The position numbers and the translations under genes were made by a program. 9,674 nt of DNA from the NCBI GenBank assembly GCA_021636625.1, contig JAJWLX010000091.1:1-9674 (forward strand). The letters are read 5' to 3'. The stretch comes from Prevotella sp. Its GTDB lineage: Bacteria; Bacteroidota; Bacteroidia; Bacteroidales; Bacteroidaceae. The notes under the pieces were generated by a model that was not told the DNA's origin, ran no database searches, and was given only the letters and a program-made list of their open reading frames with translations. How positions within the stretch are numbered: position 1 is the first letter of the stretch; every line of letters starts with the position of its first letter. Of this stretch, positions 1 to 5,482 are shown in pieces.

Positions 1-52
1 TAGTGAATTTATCCGAAACAGCATAGAAAGTTGGGGGATAAATGTATGAAAT

Positions 53-62
53 GGGGGGGGGG
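53..62 (+). repeat. Homopolymeric G10 tract
   Basis: Ten consecutive G lie about 55 bp upstream of the -33 element of the toxin-antitoxin promoter. Such tracts are prone to slipped-strand length change. Here the tract is outside any gene I accept, so an effect could only come through promoter spacing or upstream sequence. It may also be a sequencing length error. Only the tract itself is certain. Confidence 0.6.
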
Positions 63-117
63 CTGAAAGTACGAAACTCAAATTCTTTAGGATTATTCAT
101 AAGAAAAGCGAAAAAAC

Positions 118-149
118 TTTGGTACTTTCAAATATTAATCGTAATTTTG
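118..149 (+). promoter_or_regulatory. Bacteroidetes-type promoter of the ParE-type TA module
   Basis: A TTTG at 118-121 is followed after exactly 20 bases by TAATTTTG at 142-149, matching the Bacteroidetes primary-sigma consensus TTTG-N19/20-TAnnTTTG. Transcription would start around 155-160, leaving a leader of about 30 bases before the ATG at 189. The promoter lies inside the longer open frame that begins at 42, which supports 189 as the true start. Arms GAAAGTAC (65-72) and GTACTTTC (122-129) form an inverted repeat whose right arm sits in the spacer, so autoregulatory binding by the antitoxin is possible. Confidence 0.72.
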
Positions 150-173
150 CAACATATTAGAGTAACCAAAATT

Positions 174-180
174 AAGGAGG
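174..180 (+). promoter_or_regulatory. Ribosome binding site that decides the antitoxin start
   Basis: AAGGAGG ends 8 bases before the ATG at 189. A consensus Shine-Dalgarno site is uncommon in Bacteroidetes, and its position together with the promoter upstream selects 189 over the in-frame ATGs at 42 and 201. Confidence 0.7.
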
Positions 181-188
181 ATTACAAT

Positions 189-467
189 ATGACTAAAATA
201 ATGTCAAACTCAAAAGAACGATTAAACGATAAAGCCCAACGCTTTTTCGAGGATAGCTGTACCGTTCAAGAACCAACAGTTGCCTATCGTCACGATTATG
301 CAACAGAGGCTCATAACGAATCCGAAGAATATCCTTTTATGACATCATGCAATAATGACGAGTTGGCGAATCATGTCTTAGCTCGTGAAGAAGAATATGC
401 TAGAATAGGCAACGCCGTTGACTTTCTAGAAATGATGGCCGATTTCAAAAACGAATTCGAATGGTAA
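189..467 (+). CDS. Antitoxin of a ParE/RelE-type toxin-antitoxin pair
   Basis: A 92-residue acidic protein, predicted to neutralise the toxin encoded immediately downstream. I do not recognise a named DNA-binding family in its N-terminal half. The C-terminal third is rich in Glu, Asp and aromatic residues, as expected of a flexible antitoxin tail that wraps its toxin. The start at 189 is chosen because the ribosome site AAGGAGG lies 8 bases upstream and the promoter lies at 118-149; the frame stays open back to 42, but that part would precede the transcription start. Its stop codon overlaps the toxin start by 7 bases (ATGGTAA), giving translational coupling. The assignment rests mainly on gene order, size, acidity and the recognisable toxin; family membership is unresolved. 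Confidence 0.72.
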   Translation: MTKIMSNSKERLNDKAQRFFEDSCTVQEPTVAYRHDYATEAHNESEEYPFMTSCNNDELANHVLAREEEYARIGNAVDFLEMMADFKNEFEW

Positions 468-790
468 AGATACGTGTATTACCACCAACCCAAGAAGACA
501 TACGCTATTGTATCGAATATGCTAGGGATGAGTTTGGAAGGAAATGCGTTTTGAGATGGAAAAAGGAACTTGAGGCCATATACGCTCGTCTCATTATGTT
601 CCCTTTGTCATATTCTCCTGAGCCTATTCTGAAAGATTTTCATCGAGATTATCGTAGCGCACTGCTTATGGACAACTTCAAGCTCATTTATCGCTACGAC
701 AAAGAGCGTGACGAAATCGTCATTGCTGACATTTGGTACACCAAACGTTCTCAACAAGCATTATTGAGACAGTTCAAAAGGAAACTATAA
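461..790 (+). CDS. ParE/RelE-superfamily toxin
   Basis: A 109-residue basic protein with the ParE/RelE toxin layout. An N-terminal strand (KIRVLPPTQEDI) is followed by two helices containing YARDEFG (20-26), then a strand-rich C-terminal half with FKLIYRYD (73-80) and IVIADIWYTKR (86-96), the usual core of this fold. Family members poison either DNA gyrase (ParE branch) or ribosome-bound mRNA (RelE branch). The sequence reads closer to ParE, but the target cannot be decided from it. It overlaps the antitoxin gene by 7 bases, antitoxin first, the classic order. An intrinsic terminator follows 5 bases after the stop, so the two genes form a complete two-gene unit. Length is normal for the family and no truncation is seen. 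Confidence 0.85.
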   Translation: MVKIRVLPPTQEDIRYCIEYARDEFGRKCVLRWKKELEAIYARLIMFPLSYSPEPILKDFHRDYRSALLMDNFKLIYRYDKERDEIVIADIWYTKRSQQALLRQFKRKL

Positions 791-795
791 AAACT

Positions 796-840
796 TAGCG
801 AGCTGAAGGATTACTTCCTTTTGCTCGCTATATTTTTATC
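796..840 (+). terminator. Intrinsic terminator of the ParE-type TA operon
   Basis: An outer stem TAGCGAGC (796-803) pairs with GCTCGCTA (823-830), and an inner stem AAGGA (806-810) pairs with TCCTT (816-820). The hairpin is followed by TATTTTTATC. It starts 5 bases after the toxin stop codon, the expected place for rho-independent termination. Confidence 0.82.
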
Positions 841-946
841 TTCTACCATTTCACCACCACCATAATCCTTATCATCGATGGGGAAAATATAGTTGCATAT
901 ATTACTTTACATTATTGTTCCCTGATAAAGACTTTTCTGAACGTTT

Positions 947-1489
947 TTAAAAGAAAACATCCAATACTTCCTCAAACACATCATTAGGACTCACTTTATT
1001 GAAGAGACGCATAGAAGTTTTGAGTTTCAGCACGTCAATTCCGCTTCCCATGATATATTTGATATCCTTATCCTTGTGGAACAAGAGCGCCTTGCAGCAT
1101 TCACGGAGTCTATCACCCAGAATTTCATGTTCAACATAGGCTCTGGCTTCACCCTCGCCATCCAAGCCATAGTATTTTGAATTGTAACTATGTCCGAGTC
1201 CCTTCTGTTGCGGGAAGATATACCATATCCAATGGCTTTGTTTTCTACCTCCTTTCAGTTCACTTAAAGCCTGGGTATAGGCAACCTCCTGTGCATCCAG
1301 GAAACGCAAGAGATCATAGTGTGGCAGCTGAGCATTTGGATATCTGATAATGTCCGCAGGTGTAGAATCGGACGCCAAGCTTTCACCAGCGACAATTTTC
1401 TCATGATCAATTCGTTTGGGGCATTTACCGGGAACGAATAAAGCACTCAAAGACTTCACAAAAGTGACACTTAATTTCAAAAAATTCAT
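947..1489 (-). CDS. DUF1810 family protein with a 56-residue N-terminal extension
   Basis: A 180-residue protein whose residues about 57-180 match the DUF1810 family. The visible signature is YDLLRFLDAQ (58-67), then ALSELKGGRKQSHWIWYIFPQ (74-94), GLGHSYNSKYYG (97-108), EARAYVEHEILGDRL (114-128), IMGSGID (146-152) and a C-terminal SMRLF (159-163). The family is common in bacteria and has no firmly established function. The first 56 residues, a hydrophobic stretch and then a polar linker, are not part of the family, and no other Met lies before the domain, so the extension appears to be translated. The C-terminus stops about ten residues earlier than many family members. The start codon shares ATGA with the stop of the small upstream gene, which indicates coupling. 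It is probably the last gene of the hicAB transcript. Confidence 0.8.
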   Translation of the reverse strand: MNFLKLSVTFVKSLSALFVPGKCPKRIDHEKIVAGESLASDSTPADIIRYPNAQLPHYDLLRFLDAQEVAYTQALSELKGGRKQSHWIWYIFPQQKGLGHSYNSKYYGLDGEGEARAYVEHEILGDRLRECCKALLFHKDKDIKYIMGSGIDVLKLKTSMRLFNKVSPNDVFEEVLDVFF

Positions 1490-1644
1490 CCTCGTTTTAA
1501 AGTTTTATCTAATTCTACAGCAGTTCCGTTCGCAAATGGATAGGGAGCAATAACCTTCACCTTATAAGGCGACATCACATACATGATTCCCAGACCTACA
1601 CCAGCCAATGCAACTAGGCTACCTAAGGAAATGCTTGACAACAT
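1486..1644 (-). CDS. Small one-helix membrane peptide
   Basis: A 52-residue open frame. Residues about 5-24 (LVALAGVGLGIMYVM core) form one Gly-rich transmembrane helix, followed by a short basic and polar tail. Its stop overlaps the DUF1810 start as ATGA (1489-1486), and it begins 25 bases after the hicB stop, so it sits in a tight chain of genes. Family unknown. The start is uncertain: an alternative ATG at 1673-1671 overlaps the hicB stop as ATGA but encodes only 16 residues in another frame, so this gene may have lost its first residues to a frameshift. Coding status is supported by spacing and overlap rather than homology. Confidence 0.5.
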   Translation of the reverse strand: MLSSISLGSLVALAGVGLGIMYVMSPYKVKVIAPYPFANGTAVELDKTLKRG

Positions 1645-1669
1645 CCTTCAAACATCCGTTTAGCTAAAA

Positions 1670-2089
1670 TCATACACACATAACCGATTGTAAATCTGAT
1701 CCTATTTTATGAAGACCATCTACAATACGTTTACGCTGTTGCTCACGTGGTTTCTTCAATCCATTTACATAGTGTGATAAAAGACTTTGGTTTATTCCAG
1801 AAGCACGACTAATTGCCGCTAGAGAAACGTATGGAGAATATGCCTTCAAAAGAGTAGTTGCATCCTGATAGTTATACACAAACTCATAATCGCCATTCTT
1901 CAGCCATCCAGGAACCTCTTCTCCATTTTCAAGAAGACCTTCAACATGAAACTCCAAACTATCCTTTGCCTCCTTTTGCAAAGCTTCAAAGGTTGGTGCT
2001 GTAAAAACCACCGCACCTGGTACATTACTACCAAGAGAACCGCCAAAATTCTTGTCGCACCACGCAACATTAACAATAATCTTTTCCAT
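1670..2089 (-). CDS. hicB: HicB-family antitoxin with C-terminal helix-turn-helix
   Basis: A 139-residue antitoxin of the type II HicAB system. Residues about 1-70 show the HicB partial RNase H-like domain: the IIVNVAW strand, a Gly/Ala-rich loop with GAVVFTAPTFEALQKEAKDSL, then HVEGLLENGEEVP, a form typical of HicB. Residues about 88-132 form an XRE/lambda-repressor-type helix-turn-helix (LAAISRASGINQSLLSHYVNG, then KPREQQRKRIVDGL). The protein should bind the HicA toxin and repress its own promoter; the palindrome at 2388-2423 is the likely operator. It lies 61 bases downstream of hicA, and the gap contains a strong hairpin. Toxin-first order is usual for hicAB. Confidence 0.9.
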   Translation of the reverse strand: MEKIIVNVAWCDKNFGGSLGSNVPGAVVFTAPTFEALQKEAKDSLEFHVEGLLENGEEVPGWLKNGDYEFVYNYQDATTLLKAYSPYVSLAAISRASGINQSLLSHYVNGLKKPREQQRKRIVDGLHKIGSDLQSVMCV

Positions 2090-2130
2090 AATGTGCTACT
2101 TTAAAATCATTATTAATTCAAAAAGCGAAT

Positions 2131-2172
2131 GCACCAAGGCAGTGGAAGTATTACTTCCAACCTGCCTGGTGC
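2131..2172 (-). promoter_or_regulatory. Long hairpin at the hicA-hicB junction
   Basis: The outer arms 2131-2142 and 2162-2172 pair over 11 bp with one bulged base. The inner arms TGGAAGTA (2143-2150) and TACTTCCA (2152-2159) pair perfectly around a single central base. The hicA stop codon (2153-2151) sits in the apex. Reading on the minus strand, a run of five T follows six bases after the stem (2124-2120). It could act as a partial terminator or attenuator between toxin and antitoxin, an RNA-stability element, or a protein-binding palindrome. The structure is plain in the sequence; the role is inferred. Confidence 0.65.
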
Positions 2173-2345
2173 CAGATGCTATTAAGAAGAAATTGATTCA
2201 GCACTTCACTTTCCTTACCTCTAATCGTTACGGTTCCAGGCTTGGAAGGATGCTTGAATTGTCTATGGTCACCCTTGGTTCTCGCCAAATACCAACCATC
2301 TTTCTTCAACATCTGCAAAACATCTTTGACTTTGTACTTTTTCAT
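2151..2345 (-). CDS. hicA: HicA mRNA interferase toxin
   Basis: A 64-residue toxin with a double-stranded RNA-binding-like fold that cleaves mRNA. Diagnostic features are VLQMLKKDGWYLARTKGDHRQFKHP (residues 9-33) with the conserved G-D-H; His27 is the expected catalytic residue. PGTVTI (36-41) follows, and the ending is LNSIWHQAGWK. The Met at 2345 is chosen over the one at 2402 because it matches the family start and the promoter TACCTTTG (2379-2372) lies between them, so the longer version would begin upstream of the transcription start. It is the first gene of the minus-strand unit with hicB, the small membrane peptide and DUF1810. Confidence 0.9.
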   Translation of the reverse strand: MKKYKVKDVLQMLKKDGWYLARTKGDHRQFKHPSKPGTVTIRGKESEVLNQFLLNSIWHQAGWK

Positions 2346-2371
2346 ATCATTGAATGTTTTGATTACGCAGG

Positions 2372-2403
2372 CAAAGGTACGAATAATAATACTTTTAAGC
2401 AAA
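2372..2403 (-). promoter_or_regulatory. Promoter of the hicAB operon
   Basis: On the minus strand, TTTG (2403-2400) is followed after 20 bases by TACCTTTG (2379-2372), the Bacteroidetes -33/-7 pair. The spacing is identical to the TA promoter at 118-149. The -7 element ends 26 bases before the hicA start, giving a short leader. Confidence 0.82.
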
Positions 2404-2423
2404 TATTTTGCGTTAAAAGTATT
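2388..2423. promoter_or_regulatory. Palindromic operator over the hicAB -33 element
   Basis: Perfect 11-bp arms AATACTTTTAA (2388-2398) and TTAAAAGTATT (2413-2423) enclose a second inner pair GCAAA (2399-2403) and TTTGC (2407-2411). Only one base breaks the 36-bp symmetry. The palindrome covers the -33 TTTG, so a bound repressor would block RNA polymerase. HicB, with its helix-turn-helix, is the obvious candidate. Confidence 0.78.
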
Positions 2424-2480
2424 AAAAGCAATACCATATTTTATGTATATCTAGATTTCCGTGAACGAATTTAAGGATAT

Positions 2481-3200
2481 TCACCATTTTATTATTGGCA
2501 TATTCCCATCAAACTTACCCCACATTACGGGATGTTGACGATTCCCTGATGCTTCTACTACTCCTTGATGCACGAAATTATAGATTTCCTTAGCCGTGAT
2601 AATCCTATCCTTGTTTGTATCAGCACCACCTCGCAAGCCTCGTTCCAAAAATACCGTAAACAGACTGTTCTTGAAACCTGTCTGTCTCGGAGTTTCTAAG
2701 GATTTCTCCGTTGAACGAGAAGAAAGGAAGAACATTACATTCTCTTTGGAATAGTTAGTATTCCTCTTATTCGTATTTCTCATTTTGCCTGCAAAACAAG
2801 CATCCACGAATATCATTTTCTGCTGAGCTTTACTCTGTTTCATAATGCTCAATACGGAAGAGTAATACAAAAATCCATCGTAACACACCAATCCACCAGG
2901 CACACCATGACCACTAAAGTATAGTATAATAGCATCTGATGGCGAAGCCTTGGCAAATGTATTACGCATTGCCGTACATACCTTTTTGATCGTAACGTCT
3001 GAATTGACAAAGCAATCAACCGTAGCATTACCATTCTTGGTAAAGATGCCCGATATGGTCATGGCATCATTCGCACTTACCCGAAGGTCGTTTTGACGAC
3101 CGGGATAATCGGCAATACCAACACACACGATATAGGTTCTTGCTTGCAAAAACAAAATGCCAAACAAAAACATGGCTATTATGGATATAATTCGTTTCAT
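2481..3200 (-). CDS. Exported caspase-fold (C14/metacaspase-like) protease with EF-hand-like loop
   Basis: A 239-residue protein. Residues 1-20 form a signal peptide (MKR, then a hydrophobic core ending LQA), so it is predicted to act in the periplasm or outside. The mature part is a caspase p20-like domain: YIVCVGIADYPG (23-34), DAIILYFSGHG with catalytic His98, and MIFVDACFAG with catalytic Cys135. LSSRSTEKSLE (159-169) matches the usual region after the cysteine. Residues 194-205 (DTNKDRIITAKE) fit the 12-residue EF-hand loop spacing with D1, N3, D5, I8 and E12, hinting at calcium control. The Met at 3200 is chosen over 3242 because it gives a clean signal peptide, and the longer form starts inside a hairpin. 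It is the last gene of the kinase cluster and may be an effector or processing protease; that role is inferred. Confidence 0.85.
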   Translation of the reverse strand: MKRIISIIAMFLFGILFLQARTYIVCVGIADYPGRQNDLRVSANDAMTISGIFTKNGNATVDCFVNSDVTIKKVCTAMRNTFAKASPSDAIILYFSGHGVPGGLVCYDGFLYYSSVLSIMKQSKAQQKMIFVDACFAGKMRNTNKRNTNYSKENVMFFLSSRSTEKSLETPRQTGFKNSLFTVFLERGLRGGADTNKDRIITAKEIYNFVHQGVVEASGNRQHPVMWGKFDGNMPIIKW

Positions 3201-3217
3201 AAAAAACTTATTATTAT

Positions 3218-3254
3218 TAGCGAGCAGAATGATAAATAACAATTCTGCCCGCTA
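3218..3254 (-). promoter_or_regulatory. Hairpin between the FSPD remnant and the caspase gene
   Basis: TAGCGAGCAGAAT (3218-3230) pairs with ATTCTGCCCGCTA (3242-3254) over 13 bp. The one imperfect position is a G-U pair only if transcribed from the minus strand, which suggests RNA in that direction. It begins 6 bases after the stop of the FSPD remnant, as a terminator would, but AATAATAATAAG separates it from the T run at 3206-3201, so it may instead be a leader structure of the caspase gene. The stem shares TAGCGAGC with the terminator at 796. Confidence 0.5.
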
Positions 3255-3260
3255 TTCTTA

Positions 3261-3407
3261 CTAATCACAAACAGGTCTTATTGAACGCAAAGTCTGAATT
3301 GGCTCATACGTTAAATCAGAATCTTCTTCATTAAAATAAAGATAATAGGCATTCACGTGATGAGCTTTGCTAGAACTCCAATAATATTCAAATGATTTTT
3401 TCCTATT
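3261..3407 (-). pseudogene. Orphan C-terminal fragment of an FSPD (DUF1566-like) domain
   Basis: Directly after the kinase 1 stop, in another frame, a 48-codon stretch without a start codon reads EYYWSSS, then NAYYLYF, then TLRSIRPVCD before a stop. This is the standard C-terminal end of FSPD proteins, where YYWSSS and a final R-S-V/I-R-P-V are conserved. The N-terminal two thirds are missing here. A TAG at 3410-3408 closes the frame upstream. Together with the FSPD N-terminal fragment at 5350-5482 it could represent one gene split by the arrival of kinase 1, or tails left by module exchange. The protein is probably not made. Confidence 0.72.
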
Positions 3408-4959
3408 CTAATCTAAAAACTACAGGTACACTATATCTTACTCGCACGCACTCTCCATTTTGCTTACCCGGAATCCATTCTGGCATAGATTCTACTACAC
3501 GCATAGCTTCTCTGTCAAGACTTGGATCTACAGGTTTAGCAACTTTCACATGAGAAATGCTTCCATCATCTTCAACCACAAAGCTGATAATCACCCTACC
3601 TTGAACACCGTTCTCCTGTGCTACGACAGGATACTTGATGCTGCTAGCCAGATACTGCATCAAGGCACTTTGTCCTCCAGGAAATGAAGGCATCACTTCA
3701 ACGACATCATATACTTTTTCCTGCGAATCTTGGGGTGTATTATAGTTCTGCTGTTCGTTATTTACATTTTGTTCAGCACCTTGCTTTTGAACATTTTCTT
3801 CTACAGTTGTTTCAATATTTGGTGCTGTCTTTTCTATTGCCTCATTATTTCCTTGACATTTCACGAAAGCATAAACACAACCAATTACGAGAACAGCCAG
3901 TATCACAAAAATGATTTTTCTAGAATTTGATGTATTGTCTTCTTCATCGATATATTCCACATTTTCTTCCTTCTTTGGAGCAACTATCGTCTGTTCATGA
4001 GTATCAAGAAGATTGCCAGAAAGCTTTTGAGGCAACACTTGTGTTTCCTCCTGATCAGACAATACTTCTGAGGCGATAGTAGGCATCGTACAATTCATCA
4101 ACTTCAAAAATTCAGATACAGTCTGCACTCTATCCTTCTTTCGAGGATTCATACCTTGCTCTATAGCGTGCCAAACAGTATCAGAAATACCAATAGGCTT
4201 ATCTCCTATTCCTTCATTCAAGACAATACTAGCTTCAGGAGGATTCTTACCAGTAAGCAAATAGGACAAAGTTGCAGCAAGACCATAAACATCTGTTGCA
4301 GGAGAGAAATCCTGCAAACTCTGTTGGTACTGTTCCAAAGGAGCATAGCCAGTACTAATTCCTACGGGAGTAGAACTAGTCTGATGCCCTTCTTCTGTAT
4401 AGCCTTTTGAGATTCCAAAGTCAATAAGCATAGCACCACCTTTATCATCAAGCAGGATGTTACTTGGCTTTACATCATAATGACAAATATGCTTTTGGTG
4501 CATATATTCCAATGCCGAACCTATTTGTTGGATATACTTAATGGCTATTGCCTCATCCAAAGCACCATGCTGCTTCACATAATCAGTCAATGAGCCACCA
4601 CTCAAATATTGCATTACATAATAAACCGTATCATTTTCCTCAAACACATCTACAACTTTAACGATATGAGGATGATTCATCTGTGCAAGGTTCTTTGCTT
4701 CCTTAACAAACTTCTTGCGATATAACTCTACTACGGCACGACTTCCCTGAGAAGGAACGGTTATCTTCCCCGTCCCTTCCTCACGCTCACAAGTGTCCTT
4801 CATAAAGAACTCCTTGATTGCCACAGGTACATCGACCTCCATATTACCCAAAGAACCAGAAACGGTTTCTTTCATTATTGCCTTATAGGTAATACCGAAA
4901 CCACCTTGACCTATGATCTTTTCTATTTTATACTTTTTGTTTTGAAGATATTCTATCAT
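3403..4959 (-). CDS. Membrane Ser/Thr kinase with C-terminal TonB-C domain (kinase 1)
   Basis: A 518-residue single-pass membrane kinase. Kinase domain, residues about 10-288: Gly loop GQGGFG (17-22), VAIK Lys49, helix-C Glu87, catalytic loop HYDVKPSN (160-167, Asp162), DFG 180-182, and APLEQ (206-210) in place of APE. The HRD arginine is Tyr161, as in non-RD kinases. A polar linker runs to 347, a transmembrane helix spans about 348-366, and a Gln/Asn-rich spacer runs to about 415. The TonB C-terminal domain (417-518) shows MPSFPGG, YPVVAQENGVQGRVIISF, VDPSLDREA and RVRYSVPVVFRL. The kinase is expected inside the cell and TonB-C in the periplasm, an unusual pairing that could couple to an outer-membrane receptor. 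Its kinase half is almost identical to kinase 2. The start Met gives the normal spacing to the Gly loop. Confidence 0.9.
   Translation of the reverse strand: MIEYLQNKKYKIEKIIGQGGFGITYKAIMKETVSGSLGNMEVDVPVAIKEFFMKDTCEREEGTGKITVPSQGSRAVVELYRKKFVKEAKNLAQMNHPHIVKVVDVFEENDTVYYVMQYLSGGSLTDYVKQHGALDEAIAIKYIQQIGSALEYMHQKHICHYDVKPSNILLDDKGGAMLIDFGISKGYTEEGHQTSSTPVGISTGYAPLEQYQQSLQDFSPATDVYGLAATLSYLLTGKNPPEASIVLNEGIGDKPIGISDTVWHAIEQGMNPRKKDRVQTVSEFLKLMNCTMPTIASEVLSDQEETQVLPQKLSGNLLDTHEQTIVAPKKEENVEYIDEEDNTSNSRKIIFVILAVLVIGCVYAFVKCQGNNEAIEKTAPNIETTVEENVQKQGAEQNVNNEQQNYNTPQDSQEKVYDVVEVMPSFPGGQSALMQYLASSIKYPVVAQENGVQGRVIISFVVEDDGSISHVKVAKPVDPSLDREAMRVVESMPEWIPGKQNGECVRVRYSVPVVFRLE
4321..4905 (-). repeat. 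Direct repeat copy A: kinase-domain coding block
   Basis: This block aligns without gaps to 6566-7150 at an offset of 2245 bases. By eye I count about 19 mismatches in 585 bp, roughly 97% identity, and the stretch 4690-4905 is identical over all 216 bp. Identity falls sharply on both sides: the first 17 or so codons and everything beyond the middle of the C-lobe differ. The pattern suggests recent gene conversion or duplication. Confidence 0.9.
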
Positions 4960-5010
4960 AATTATCTATTCATAATATTCAACGACTCTCGTTTTCTATA
5001 CATATCCTGT

Positions 5011-5357
5011 TCAAAAACATTTTTTACAAGATACCATATGATTATAAAAATCACATCCAGTACAAACTGAAACAATTTTGCCCGAACCATTACATTTTCC
5101 ACAATATGCATGAGAACATACAGCCCCCACACTCTAAACTGGCGTTTCCAAATGTTCCAACAGTTCCTCGTCCAAAACAAGAACGACATTGTATTTGATG
5201 ATTACACCACTTCCTTTACAAACGGGACATCTATCCTCTATTACAACTGTACCATTACAGATAGCACATTTTATACACCCAGAACCACCACATACGAAAC
5301 ACTTTTCTTGGTATTTCCCAGTTCTTTCTTTTTTACAGGAGACACATAATTTTTCAT
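5011..5357 (-). pseudogene. Frame-broken DnaJ-like zinc-ribbon (CxxCxGxG) gene
   Basis: Cysteine motifs run through the stretch but in changing frames. Frame one (5346 to about 5192) gives CVSC, CFVCGGSG, CIKC, CNG and CPVCKGSG. A shift near 5191 continues with CRSCFGRG and CGGC to about 5105. A shift back gives CGKCNGSG, CTGC and CKKCF to a TGA at 5013-5011. Read straight, the first frame hits TAG at 5136-5134. The likely start ATG (5357-5355) is out of frame by one base at a run of five A (5354-5350). The motifs match the zinc-binding repeats of DnaJ-type cysteine-rich domains. At least two shifts occur outside homopolymers, so this is probably real decay rather than sequencing error. It ends 51 bases before kinase 1. 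Confidence 0.72.
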
Positions 5358-5482
5358 ATCAAAACTTTCTTTTGTTTCTGTTTCCCCCATGCAAGTCTAT
5401 CGCCAGCAACTTCTAGTGTTTTTGCGCCCAATTTACATTTAGACCATTTTACAGTCAAGCCCAAATCTACATATCCTTCTTC
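5350..5482 (-). pseudogene. Orphan N-terminal fragment of an FSPD domain, in frame after kinase 2
   Basis: Immediately after the kinase 2 TGA (5485-5483), in the same frame, the sequence reads EEGYVDLGLTVKWSKCKLGA, then VAGDRLAWG. This is the opening of FSPD proteins (YVDLGLSVKWAxCNxGA ... AWG). At a run of five G (5389-5385) the match shifts frame and continues as ETETKESFDMKNY, the usual AWGETxTKSxYxWxNY-type continuation; the frame without the shift ends at TGA 5356-5354. The rest of the domain is absent and is replaced by the zinc-ribbon remnant. It may be the former tail of kinase 2, a separate decayed gene, or a spare module. Confidence 0.7.

Noticed and set aside
42..188. Longer N-terminal form of the first antitoxin starting at 42
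   Set aside because: The promoter (118-149) and the ribosome site (174-180) lie inside this stretch, and its translation contains no antitoxin-like features.
2052..2474. Plus-strand open frame opposite hicA and hicB
   Set aside because: It is antisense to two well-supported genes and their promoter, and shows no recognisable protein features.
3460..4410. Several plus-strand open frames opposite kinase 1
   Set aside because: They are shadows of the kinase gene, with no domains, promoters or ribosome sites.
4962..5189. Minus-strand 75-codon frame before kinase 1
   Set aside because: It overlaps the cysteine-rich frames that carry clear zinc-ribbon motifs, and its own translation has none.
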